A DNA stretch of 22,639 bases from Sedimentisphaerales bacterium. Its GTDB lineage: Bacteria > Planctomycetota > Phycisphaerae > Sedimentisphaerales > SG8-4. The notes under the pieces were generated by a model, which made no database searches, was not told the origin of the DNA, and was given only the letters and a program-made list of their open reading frames with translations. The stretch is from NCBI GenBank assembly GCA_016928975.1, contig JAFGJR010000128.1, positions 1 to 22,639 on the forward strand, in the 5' to 3' direction. Below, piece after piece: positions 8,379-15,118 of the stretch (positions are counted from its first letter, which is position 1; each line of letters opens with the position of its first letter). Position numbers and translations under genes: made by a program.

Positions 8379-8396
8379 CCGTGCGATCGTGGTGTG

Positions 8397-8765
8397 TTAG
8401 TGCTTCTCAAGGATCTCCTCGTCCGATTCCATCCAGGCTGGATCCACAATGCACAGGAAGACCAGCTCATCGTTGCCGGTGTTCTCGATGGATTGGACAG
8501 AGCCGGGGGGGATGTAAATCGCACAGTCCGCGTCAACGTCGGCTGTTTCGGCGCCGACGTGCATCCGGCCTCGGCCGCGGAGAATGTAGTACACCTCCGC
8601 TGTCCTGAGCCGGTGCGCTTTCGTTCGTTCGCCGGGCCCGATCCCGGCGTGCGCGAGGCCGTAGCGAATCGCGACATCCGCCTTGTCCGGGTGGAGAAGC
8701 TCGCGCAGGATCGAGCTGTCACCGGCGACGAATTGCTCGCAGTCCTTCAATCGGCGCACCAGCAT
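8397..8765 (-). CDS. Small single-domain cupin protein
   Basis: 122 residues, one conserved beta-barrel cupin domain. Cupin motif 1 is PGERTKAHRLRTAEVYYILRG and keeps H51 and E57, but the second His of HxH is L53. Motif 2 (AIYIPPGSVQSIENTG) has Q91 where the third metal His is usual. Only two of four common metal ligands remain, so a non-catalytic ligand-binding or sensing role, or an unusual metal site, is more likely than a dioxygenase. ATG 8765 shares its A with the TGA of the transporter gene (TGATG), so translation is coupled. A longer reading frame to 8957 lies inside the transporter gene and was not used. Placement between two transporters suggests a role linked to an imported solute (inference). 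Confidence 0.85.
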   Translation of the reverse strand: MLVRRLKDCEQFVAGDSSILRELLHPDKADVAIRYGLAHAGIGPGERTKAHRLRTAEVYYILRGRGRMHVGAETADVDADCAIYIPPGSVQSIENTGNDELVFLCIVDPAWMESDEEILEKH

Positions 8766-10078
8766 CAGGAGCCTCCCAGGAGGATGGAGCCTTCGGTGAA
8801 GAATGTCCCTGCCACGGCGGCGGTCATCAGGCAGGCCAGCGTCGCGGCGATCAGCGCACGCACGGCAATGGACCCGACCTCCTTCGTGAGTGACGGGGCC
8901 AGTGCGCAGGCGCTGCCGACGAAAATGGCCATCGAGGCGATGTGGGCGAATCCGCATAGCGCGTACGTCGTGATGACAACCGATCGTGGATCGTGTAGCG
9001 TGCCTTGCTTGATGGCCACGGCCAGGTCGCTGTAGGAGACCACTTCCGTGACGATCAGCCGCTCCCCGATGATCCGCGAGACCTCACCTGCGTCACGGAC
9101 GGGCACGCCCAGCGCCAGCGTCAGGGGATAGAACAGATAGGCGAACAAGCCGCGCAATGACCACTGGCCGTCGATACCGAGCAGGGGATTGATGAGATTG
9201 CCGAGGCTGGACAGTCCCAGGTCCACGAGTGCGACCAGGCCCAGCACGGCGATCAGCAGGGCGACGATCCCGACGATCATTCGGGCGCCGGCGTTGGCCC
9301 CGTTGATGATCGCCTCGAACAGGCTGCCGTCCTTCTCATAGTAGGGCTCTACGCGTATGCCGAGCGTTTCGGGCTTCTTTCCCTCGGGCAGCACGATCTT
9401 GGACATGGCCAGAGCAGCGGGGGCCGACAACAGCGAGGCCGAGATCAAGTGTCCCGCGATGGTCGGGAACTGATTCTGCAAAGTCAGCACGTACAGTGCC
9501 AACACGTTCGAGGCGACCGTCGCCATTCCCGCGGCCAGAACGGTGCAGACCTCCGATCGCGTCATTCGCGGCAGGTAGGGTTTGATCGTCAGCATCGATT
9601 CGACGCCTACGAAGATGTTACTGGCCGTGACGAGCGATTCCGCCCCCGAAATGCGCATCAGGCGCGTGAAGACCCACGCAAAGGCCTTGATCAGCCGCGG
9701 CATGATCCGCACGTAGTACAGAATGGCGATCAGGGCGGAGAAGAAGATGATTGTGGGGAACGCCTGAAAGGCCAGGATGAAACCCAGTGACTCCACTCCG
9801 TCCCTGTCCACCTGCCCCGGTCCGAGGGCCAGCCGGCCAAACACAAAGCGCGCCCCCTCGCCGGCGGATTCGAGGATCTTGACGACCGCGCCATTGAGGA
9901 CAAGGAAGATCTTTGTCCCCGCGGGGACCTTGAAGATGAAACCCGCCAACAACAACTGCAAGCCGGTCGCCCAGCCAATGACCCGCCAGTTCATGTTGCG
10001 CCGGTCCGATGACAGGACCCAGGCAATCCCCAGCAGGATGAAGATCCCCGCGAGACTGACCAGGTTGTAGGTGTCCAT
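8765..10078 (-). CDS. Concentrative nucleoside transporter (CNT / NupC family)
   Basis: 437 residues, polytopic membrane protein. Family blocks are present: ISGAESLVTASNIFVGVES (nucleoside-binding re-entrant region), MLTIKPYLPRMTRSEVCTV, and the C-terminal core TTYALCGFAHIASMAIFVG. CNT proteins import nucleosides with Na+ or H+. A hydrophilic segment at about 215-240 (LPEGKKPETLG) links the halves. ATG 10078 fits the usual NupC N-terminus (a hydrophobic helix followed by SSDRR), but no Shine-Dalgarno precedes it; see the promoter entry for a possible leaderless transcript. It is the first gene of the four-gene leftward run. Purine versus pyrimidine specificity cannot be read from sequence alone. 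Confidence 0.92.
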   Translation of the reverse strand: MDTYNLVSLAGIFILLGIAWVLSSDRRNMNWRVIGWATGLQLLLAGFIFKVPAGTKIFLVLNGAVVKILESAGEGARFVFGRLALGPGQVDRDGVESLGFILAFQAFPTIIFFSALIAILYYVRIMPRLIKAFAWVFTRLMRISGAESLVTASNIFVGVESMLTIKPYLPRMTRSEVCTVLAAGMATVASNVLALYVLTLQNQFPTIAGHLISASLLSAPAALAMSKIVLPEGKKPETLGIRVEPYYEKDGSLFEAIINGANAGARMIVGIVALLIAVLGLVALVDLGLSSLGNLINPLLGIDGQWSLRGLFAYLFYPLTLALGVPVRDAGEVSRIIGERLIVTEVVSYSDLAVAIKQGTLHDPRSVVITTYALCGFAHIASMAIFVGSACALAPSLTKEVGSIAVRALIAATLACLMTAAVAGTFFTEGSILLGGS

Positions 10079-10084
10079 GAGGGG

Positions 10085-10090
10085 ATTGTA
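10085..10090 (-). promoter_or_regulatory. Candidate -10 box placing transcription start at the nucleoside transporter ATG
   Basis: TACAAT (5 of 6 to TATAAT) on the minus strand ends 6 nt before the A of the ATG at 10078, so transcription would begin at or next to the start codon. The matching -35 region (TGGTGT at 17 bp) is poor, and the bases before the ATG (CCCCTC) contain no ribosome site. A leaderless mRNA would explain both facts. Confidence 0.35.
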
Positions 10091-10153
10091 TTGGCGACGG
10101 GGCGGTCACACCAGCACTTTCCGGCGAGCCCTTGGGCAGGCCGTCAAAACAGC

Positions 10154-10192
10154 AAAGCTGCGGCTGGTTTGTACAGAACCAGCCGCAGCTTT
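10154..10192. terminator. Strong 16-bp stem-loop, probable intrinsic terminator
   Basis: The 16-nt arm AAAGCTGCGGCTGGTT (10154-10169) is perfectly complementary to 10177-10192, with a 7-nt loop TGTACAG. On the + strand the stem runs into TTTTT (10190-10194). On the - strand it is followed by GCTGTTTTG, an interrupted U-tract. It sits between the leftward 51-codon gene and the leftward transporter operon, so it would end the small-gene transcript and insulate the operon. The better U-tract on the + strand leaves open that it also stops rightward antisense transcription. Confidence 0.75.
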
Positions 10193-10207
10193 TTCAGCAG
10201 CTATCAC

Positions 10208-10306
10208 GCCGAACCTTCGGCACTCCGCCCCGTGCAGGCACGGGAAGCGAATATGCAGCGCGATCGGCAGACAACGCCTCACCGAGGCGAACGTATCGTG
10301 TTACGT
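10208..10306 (-). other. Cluster of four perfect short inverted repeats, possible structured 3' RNA
   Basis: Between the 51-codon gene and the terminator stem lie four separate perfect inverted repeats: GCCGAA-CC-TTCGGC (10208-10221), CCCGTG-cagg-CACGGG (10229-10244), CGCCTC-acc-GAGGCG (10275-10289), and ACGTA-6-TACGT (10291-10306). Together with the 16-bp stem this makes five in about 150 bp with no credible coding frame. As leftward transcript they would form a chain of hairpins in the 3' region of the sigma54-driven mRNA. This could be a stability element, a processed small RNA or a protein-binding array. I match it to no known RNA family. Confidence 0.45.
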
Positions 10307-10313
10307 ACGGCGC

Positions 10314-10469
10314 TCAGTAGCACGGTCTCTCGCCGCTGTTGCCGGCCGGATTGGGTTTCGGCGACGGCGCGCCCATCGGCTTCGGCTGAGCAGCAGGCTT
10401 CTGCTGCGTGCCGGGCTTTGGCTGAGCGCCCGGTTTCGGCATCTTGGGGGCTCCACCCTTCGTATCCAT
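10314..10469 (-). CDS. Small Pro/Lys/Gln-rich protein (51 aa), unknown function
   Basis: ATG 10469 follows a near-perfect Shine-Dalgarno (AAGGAGGT) by 7 nt, the strongest ribosome site in the window, so a real gene is likely despite its size. The product starts MDTKGGAPKMPKPG, then carries short imperfect repeats of the QPKPG type (AQPKPGTQQKPAAQPKP), and ends GERPCY. It is basic, low in hydrophobic residues and probably disordered. There is no signal peptide or membrane segment. An upstream in-frame start at 10616 would run through the sigma54 promoter and is rejected. The gene faces away from a sigma54 activator and has a sigma54-type promoter about 70 nt upstream. Possible roles (nucleic-acid or envelope binding, tether) are speculation. 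Confidence 0.7.
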   Translation of the reverse strand: MDTKGGAPKMPKPGAQPKPGTQQKPAAQPKPMGAPSPKPNPAGNSGERPCY

Positions 10470-10551
10470 GGTCTTCACCTCCTTTCGTTCTTTCTGTACG
10501 TCTGCTTCTGCCGGTCGGGCAAACGGACTCAACCGGTCACGGCCCCCTTCG

Positions 10552-10567
10552 TGCAAATCGGATGCCA
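10552..10567 (-). promoter_or_regulatory. Sigma54-type promoter for the 51-codon gene
   Basis: The minus strand reads TGGCAT-CCGAT-TTGCA, close to the RpoN consensus TGGCAC-N5-TTGCA, with the required GG-N10-GC (GG at 10566-10565, GC at 10554-10553). Predicted transcription start is near 10541, giving a 5' leader of about 72 nt to ATG 10469. A sigma54-activator gene lies directly behind it. The GTGGCA of the -24 box also belongs to a perfect inverted repeat, TGCCAC-GG-GTGGCA. Confidence 0.65.
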
Positions 10568-10630
10568 CGGGTGGCACGAGCCACAAATCGTGACGCAAGT
10601 CCTTGCCACGCAACATCTTACGAACTCACA

Positions 10631-10658
10631 TTGACAACCTGCGGAATCAGGAGATAAT
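10631..10658 (+). promoter_or_regulatory. Sigma70-type promoter for the sigma54 activator gene
   Basis: TTGACA (10631-10636), a 16-bp spacer, and GATAAT (10653-10658): a full -35 match and 5 of 6 at -10. Predicted start is near 10665, about 70 nt before ATG 10734. The activator would therefore be made from the housekeeping factor while its putative target faces the other way from a sigma54 promoter. Confidence 0.65.
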
Positions 10659-10671
10659 GGAATCGGTTGTC
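10633..10671. promoter_or_regulatory. Inverted repeat spanning the activator promoter, possible operator
   Basis: GACAACC (10633-10639) and GGTTGTC (10665-10671) form a perfect 7-bp inverted repeat with a 25-bp centre. The left arm overlaps the -35 box and the right arm the predicted start site. This arrangement suits a dimer that would block the promoter, for example autoregulation by the encoded activator (inference). Confidence 0.35.
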
Positions 10672-10697
10672 GTGCCTCCGCAATGAAATGAGCTTTC

Positions 10698-10735
10698 TGT
10701 TCCGATTTCTTTCTTTGGGAGTCTCTTGTTCCGAT
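10698..10735. repeat. Direct repeat TGTTCCGAT in the divergent control region
   Basis: The 9-mer TGTTCCGAT occurs at 10698-10706 and 10727-10735, start points 29 bp apart, in a T-rich stretch. It lies roughly 130-170 bp upstream of the leftward sigma54 promoter, a usual distance for enhancer sites. The second copy overlaps the activator start codon. It may be chance. Confidence 0.3.
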
Positions 10736-12197
10736 GTTGTTTCGGGTTTTGTTGGTGATTCGTCGGGCCACATTGAGGCGACATCTGCGCAAGGTGCTGA
10801 CTCTGCCTGACGTGATGGTTCAGACGGTGAATCTGGGAGGCCAGTTCTGGGAACGCCTGGGGGGCCTGGATGCTGATTGCATCGTCGTCGACAAAGATCT
10901 GGTGCCGCGCCCGGTCGACCGGAGTGTCGCCACGTTGTGCCAACTGCCCGACTCGCCGGCCCTGGTGGTTCTATCCGAGAAGGAAGACGCGCATGAGCGA
11001 GCGCAGTTTCTGGCCCTCGGCTGTGACGCCGTGCTGAACTCGGCACTGCCGTCAGGAACGCTATGCGAGACGCTGCTGGCCATTTTGAACCGGATGCGGC
11101 TTCGCACGGCGGGCGGCCTGACGCAGCAACGGCTGACCACGCAGGCCCGACTGAACGACTTTGTCTCCCACAGTGCCAGTATGCAGGCGTTCATGAATGT
11201 CGTGATGCGGGTCGCCGACAGTGACGCCTCGTTGCTCATCCAGGGCGAGACCGGCGTGGGCAAGGAGCGCCTGGCGCGGGCCATCCATGCAGAGAGCACA
11301 CGGTCGAACGGGCCTTTCATTGCGGTCAACTGCGGCGCGTTGCCCGAGGCCCTGCTCGAAAGTGAGATGTTCGGGCACGAGCAAGGTGCGTTCACGGGGG
11401 CCACGCGCGGTCGCCGGGGGTGCTTCGAGCTGGCGCATCGCGGGACGATCTTTCTCGATGAGATCAGTGAGATGCCTTTCCACCTGCAAGTGAAGTTGCT
11501 GCGCGTGCTTCAGGAGTATGAGATTCAGCCGGTCGGCTCGGAGAAATCGATCAAGATCAGCGTCCGGGTGATGGCCTCGACGAACCGAAACCTCGAGGAG
11601 GAAGTGCGGCTGGGACGATTTCGCCAGGACCTGTACTATCGACTCAGCGTGGTCAGCCTCACGATTCCGCCGTTGCGAGAGCGACGCGAAGATATACCGA
11701 CGCTCGTGGAGAGCTACATCGCTTTCCTGCGTCCTCGCATCGGGACGGGCGCGTACGCGATCAGTCACGAGGCAATGGAATCGCTATGCAGATACTCCTG
11801 GCCTGGAAACGTGCGTGAATTGATCAATGTGATCGAGAGGGCGATGCTGCTGTGCAACCGCCGGGAGATTCGTGTGGAAGATCTGCCGGAGTCGATCAGC
11901 AGGGCGGCCAAGGTCCAGCAGCAAGGATCGCCGCTTGTTTCAGCTATCGCGGTCTCTGATGACGCGGCACGCCTGTATGAAAGACCGTGGCGGCAAGTCC
12001 GGCGGGTCCTCCTCGACGATCTTGAGCGGGAGTATCTTCGGCGGATACTGGCCTCCACGGGAGGGCGGATTGCCGAAACAGCACGGCGCGCCGGAATGAC
12101 ACCGCGGTCCCTCTTCGACAAGATGAGGAGACACGGCCTGAGCAAGGAGGATTTCAAAGGCCGAGTTGCCTGCCCCGGCCCTATTGGGCCCATTTGA
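10734..12197 (+). CDS. Sigma54-dependent transcriptional activator (NtrC-like, degenerate receiver)
   Basis: 487 residues in three parts. Residues 1-120 fold like a receiver domain but lack the paired acidic residues near the N-terminus and the conserved Lys (ALP where xKP is expected), so phospho-control is unlikely. The AAA+ domain is complete: Walker A GETGVGKE with K177, the sigma54-contact loop GAFTGA at 218-223, Walker B IFLDEISEM with D242/E243, and RQDLYYRL. The C-terminal Fis-type helix-turn-helix is at about 435-469 (GGRIAETARRAGMTPRSLF). Such proteins bind enhancers and remodel sigma54-RNA polymerase using ATP. The divergent sigma54 promoter is the natural target. GGGAG lies about 12 nt before ATG 10734. 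The last 17 bp overlap the tail of the opposing phosphorylase gene. Confidence 0.93.
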   Translation: MLFRVLLVIRRATLRRHLRKVLTLPDVMVQTVNLGGQFWERLGGLDADCIVVDKDLVPRPVDRSVATLCQLPDSPALVVLSEKEDAHERAQFLALGCDAVLNSALPSGTLCETLLAILNRMRLRTAGGLTQQRLTTQARLNDFVSHSASMQAFMNVVMRVADSDASLLIQGETGVGKERLARAIHAESTRSNGPFIAVNCGALPEALLESEMFGHEQGAFTGATRGRRGCFELAHRGTIFLDEISEMPFHLQVKLLRVLQEYEIQPVGSEKSIKISVRVMASTNRNLEEEVRLGRFRQDLYYRLSVVSLTIPPLRERREDIPTLVESYIAFLRPRIGTGAYAISHEAMESLCRYSWPGNVRELINVIERAMLLCNRREIRVEDLPESISRAAKVQQQGSPLVSAIAVSDDAARLYERPWRQVRRVLLDDLEREYLRRILASTGGRIAETARRAGMTPRSLFDKMRRHGLSKEDFKGRVACPGPIGPI

Positions 12198-14721
12198 CCA
12201 GCTCGGGATGGAGGTCCTGGAGGATCGGCGAGGCGGGCTTGATGCGGGCGTTCATGCTGAACAGCCCACGGCCCGTCATAGCCAGCTCGCACTGAAAGAC
12301 GATCGGGGTCGTTCCCGTGTCTCTCGGGCGCATCGGAATCACCCGGTGGTCGTTCTGATCGTGAAGAACGCAGAACAGCTCGACGGTGAACAGGTCCGCC
12401 GGCGCGCCCCCGAGGGACACTTCGCACGTGACCCCGATCTGATCGTCCTCACTGACGACCTCCGTTTTGTCCGCGCTTGTAGAGAGCCTCCCGATGGCGA
12501 TCCGGTCCCAGTATCTCTGCACTTCCTCCGTACTTCGCAGGGCGCGCCGCAAGGAAGCATAGTTCTCGTGAGTGAGGCTGTCGAGGGCGGTCCCCGCGGG
12601 CATGTACATCCGGTCGATGTACTCCGCGAAGACACGGCCCATGTTGAACCGGCAACCGACGGAGTAGATCGACTCCTTCATCATCTCGACCCATCGCACG
12701 GGGACCCCGGCCTCGTTGCGGTCGTAGTACAGATCCGTGATGCTCTCCTCGATCAGGTCATAGAGTTGCGTGGCCTCGGCGGCTTCCTGCATCTCGAACT
12801 GGCTGTGGTAACCGGCTCCCGTGATGGCCCATCCGTTCTTGCCGTTGAACGCCTCGGGCCACCAGCCGTCCAGGACGCTCAGATTCAGCACCCCATTCAG
12901 CGCGGCCTTCATACCCGACGTTCCACTGGCCTCGTTCTCGCGGACAGGATTGTTGAGCCATACGTCCGCTCCCCAGGCCAGATGCCTGGCGATGTTGATA
13001 TCGTAGTTCTCCAGAAAGACGACGCGGTCCTCCAGTTGATACGTCTTGGCGAAGTCGATGATCTCCTTGATCATGCTCTTGCCCAGCGAGTCAGCGGGAT
13101 GCGCCTTGCCGGCGAAGAGCAGTTGCACCGGCCTGGTCGAGTTGCTCAGAATCTTCGCCAGGCGCTCCTTGTCCTTCAGGATGAGCGTCGGTCTCTTGTA
13201 CCGCGCGAACCGCCTGGCAAAGACGATCGTCAGGTACTCCGGGTTGAGCGCCCGGGTCAGCCGAAGGATCTTCGGATCGACGTATCCCCTGGCCGCCAGG
13301 TCATCGGCGAGCTTCTTGCGAATGAACGTGATCAGGCTCTGCTTGTTGCGATGGTGCGCCTGCCAGACCTCCTCCTCATTGATGCCGAGCACCTCCACCC
13401 ATTGCTCGGGCCGGAGCGGGCAACGAATGTAGTCCGGGCCGACGTGTCGTTCGAGCAACTGACGGATCGGCTCGCTCACCCACGAGTGATGGACGCCGTT
13501 CGTGACGTATCCGATGGGAATCTCCGTCTCCGGCCTGTCGGGAAACAGGCCCGACCACATCCGGCGGGACACGTCCCGATGCAGCTTCGAGACCGCGTTG
13601 ACGTGGCTGGCGAACCGCATCGCGAAGGCCGGCAGCCAGAAGACCCGTTTCTCGGCGTCGATGAAGCCGTGCGAGACCAGGTCTTCCCAGGACACGTTCA
13701 GCGACTCGACCTCTGGCTCCAGGTACTGGCGGACCAGGTCGACGTCGAAGCTTTCGTTGCCGGCGATCACCGGGGTGTGTGTGGTGAAAACGGTGGACGC
13801 ACGAATGACGGCCTTGGCCTCCGTGAAGCTGAGCCGGTCGCGGTTCATCAGTCTTTGCAGCCGCGCGATGATCAGGAACGCGGAGTGCCCTTCGTTGATG
13901 TGATAGATCCTCGGCTGGATGCCGAGATACTCCAGAGCGGCGATGCCGCCGATTCCGAGGACCAACTCCTGCTGCAATCGCTTGGTTCGGTCTGCCACGT
14001 AGAGCTCGTGGGTGATATCTCTGAGGTGTGGAGGGTTTTCCTCAATGTCCGTGTCGAGGAGGATCAGCCGGGTCTTGCCCACGTCCATCTGCCACGGCTT
14101 GATCTTGAGCGGCTGGTCCAGGATGCGCATCTCGATGTAGGAGGTCTTGCCGTCCGGGCCGCGCAGCTCCCGCATCGGGATGAAATGGTTGTCGAATTCG
14201 AGGAACAACTCCTCCTGCTCGCCGTTCACCCCGATTCGTTGCGTGAAGTACCCGTACTTGTAGATCAAGCCGATGCCGATCAGAGGCACGTTCAGGTCCG
14301 AAGCGGCCTTGAGGAAATCCCCTGACAGCACACCCAGACCGCCGCCATAGATGGGGATGCATTCGTGCAACCCGAACTCCATGGCGAAGTACGCCACCCA
14401 ATCGTCGGGAGACAGCGCCCCGCCCCGGGTCGTGCGGAACTGCTCGCTGTACTGCCGGTACTCTTCGAACCGCTGCCAGACCTTCCCGAGCTCGAACAGA
14501 AAGCCCTGGTCCGTCGACAACTGCGCGATGCGCTCGGTCGGCAGGCGGAGCAGGAATTGCACCGGGTTGTGGTTGACCGCCCGGAAGAGCTGGCTATCGA
14601 TCCGGTAGAACAGGCGTATCACGTCGTAGTTCCAGGTACACCACAGATTGTAGGCGAGCGTGTGGAGTCTCTGCAAATTGTCCGGAAGCTTGGGATAGAC
14701 AAAGACATTCTTGAGGATCAT
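12181..14721 (-). CDS. glgP: Alpha-glucan (glycogen) phosphorylase, GT35
   Basis: 846 residues. The N-terminal ~100 residues form the DUF3417 segment found in this bacterial/archaeal subfamily (LAYNLWCTWNYDVIRLF). The catalytic core includes AYFAMEFGLHECIPIYGGGLGVLSGD, HINEGHSAF, TTHTP, VTNGVHH and FARRFARYKRP. The PLP site is EASGTSGMKAALNG, with the Schiff-base lysine K605. The enzyme releases glucose-1-phosphate from storage alpha-glucan using phosphate, in the cytoplasm. AGGAG stands 10 nt before ATG 14721. The C-terminal ~130 residues after the core (VTCEVSLGGAPADLFTVELF) look like an extra beta-rich domain, as in other DUF3417-type phosphorylases. It is transcribed alone, convergent with the sigma54 activator. 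No other glycogen gene is nearby. Confidence 0.96.
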   Translation of the reverse strand: MILKNVFVYPKLPDNLQRLHTLAYNLWCTWNYDVIRLFYRIDSQLFRAVNHNPVQFLLRLPTERIAQLSTDQGFLFELGKVWQRFEEYRQYSEQFRTTRGGALSPDDWVAYFAMEFGLHECIPIYGGGLGVLSGDFLKAASDLNVPLIGIGLIYKYGYFTQRIGVNGEQEELFLEFDNHFIPMRELRGPDGKTSYIEMRILDQPLKIKPWQMDVGKTRLILLDTDIEENPPHLRDITHELYVADRTKRLQQELVLGIGGIAALEYLGIQPRIYHINEGHSAFLIIARLQRLMNRDRLSFTEAKAVIRASTVFTTHTPVIAGNESFDVDLVRQYLEPEVESLNVSWEDLVSHGFIDAEKRVFWLPAFAMRFASHVNAVSKLHRDVSRRMWSGLFPDRPETEIPIGYVTNGVHHSWVSEPIRQLLERHVGPDYIRCPLRPEQWVEVLGINEEEVWQAHHRNKQSLITFIRKKLADDLAARGYVDPKILRLTRALNPEYLTIVFARRFARYKRPTLILKDKERLAKILSNSTRPVQLLFAGKAHPADSLGKSMIKEIIDFAKTYQLEDRVVFLENYDINIARHLAWGADVWLNNPVRENEASGTSGMKAALNGVLNLSVLDGWWPEAFNGKNGWAITGAGYHSQFEMQEAAEATQLYDLIEESITDLYYDRNEAGVPVRWVEMMKESIYSVGCRFNMGRVFAEYIDRMYMPAGTALDSLTHENYASLRRALRSTEEVQRYWDRIAIGRLSTSADKTEVVSEDDQIGVTCEVSLGGAPADLFTVELFCVLHDQNDHRVIPMRPRDTGTTPIVFQCELAMTGRGLFSMNARIKPASPILQDLHPELVKWAQ

Positions 14722-14859
14722 ACACTCATGTCTCCTACATGCGTGCTGTTCCGTTGTCGCAGCCCTTTGTGCTGCCTTGCGACTGCCGCTTCAGTCTCCA
14801 TTGGCAGAATCCGGCGGAGCGGACGTCTTTCTCCCGGGTTCTCCGGTTTTCTGAAGTGC

Positions 14860-14889
14860 ATTCTACCTGTTCTCTCCCTGCCCAGTCCA
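14860..14889 (-). promoter_or_regulatory. Candidate promoter for the phosphorylase gene
   Basis: On the minus strand TGGACT (14889-14884), an 18-bp spacer and TAGAAT (14865-14860): 4 of 6 and 5 of 6 matches. It would give a 5' leader of about 130 nt. The long spacer and weak -35 make this tentative. Confidence 0.3.
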
Positions 14890-15017
14890 CAAGGAAGAAT
14901 CGGGACCTTCCGCTGCACGGCAGAGAATCTGAACACGCCTCGCTCACGTCCGGTAAAACCATCGCCAGTCACTCGCCGCCCGGGGAACCTCATGTCCAGG
15001 CGAGACACAATCCAGCC

Positions 15018-15046
15018 TTGACACGATGCAGCGGCGGGTCTACGAT
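15018..15046 (+). promoter_or_regulatory. Sigma70-type promoter for the glycosyltransferase pair
   Basis: TTGACA (15018-15023), a 17-bp spacer and TACGAT (15041-15046). The -35 is perfect, the -10 is 4 of 6 and the spacing ideal. Predicted start is near 15053, about 65 nt before ATG 15119. Confidence 0.55.
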
Positions 15047-15118
15047 TCCAGTTCAGTCGCCGGATGACGTACTGACGTTCGGGCCTCGCCGGCGTTTGAG
15101 AAGTCGCGAGTCGTGACT

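Larger units (their letters stand above)
14722..15118. other. Divergent intergenic region between phosphorylase and glycosyltransferase genes
   Basis: About 400 bp between two divergent genes. It holds a good rightward promoter (15018-15046) and a weaker leftward candidate (14860-14889). Open frames here on both strands lack ribosome sites and coding character. No riboswitch fold, repeat array or terminator was recognised. Confidence 0.6.

Noticed and set aside
10071..10657. Overlapping + strand frames of about 188 codons
   Set aside because: They cross the terminator stem, the hairpin cluster and the sigma54 promoter, have no ribosome site and resemble no protein.
12166..14325. 719-codon + strand open frame
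   Set aside because: It lies antisense to the phosphorylase gene, whose family motifs and ribosome site are clear. The composition is that of a GC-rich shadow frame with no recognisable domain.
14365..15116. + strand frames around the phosphorylase start
   Set aside because: No ribosome site, no family similarity, and they run over the rightward promoter.
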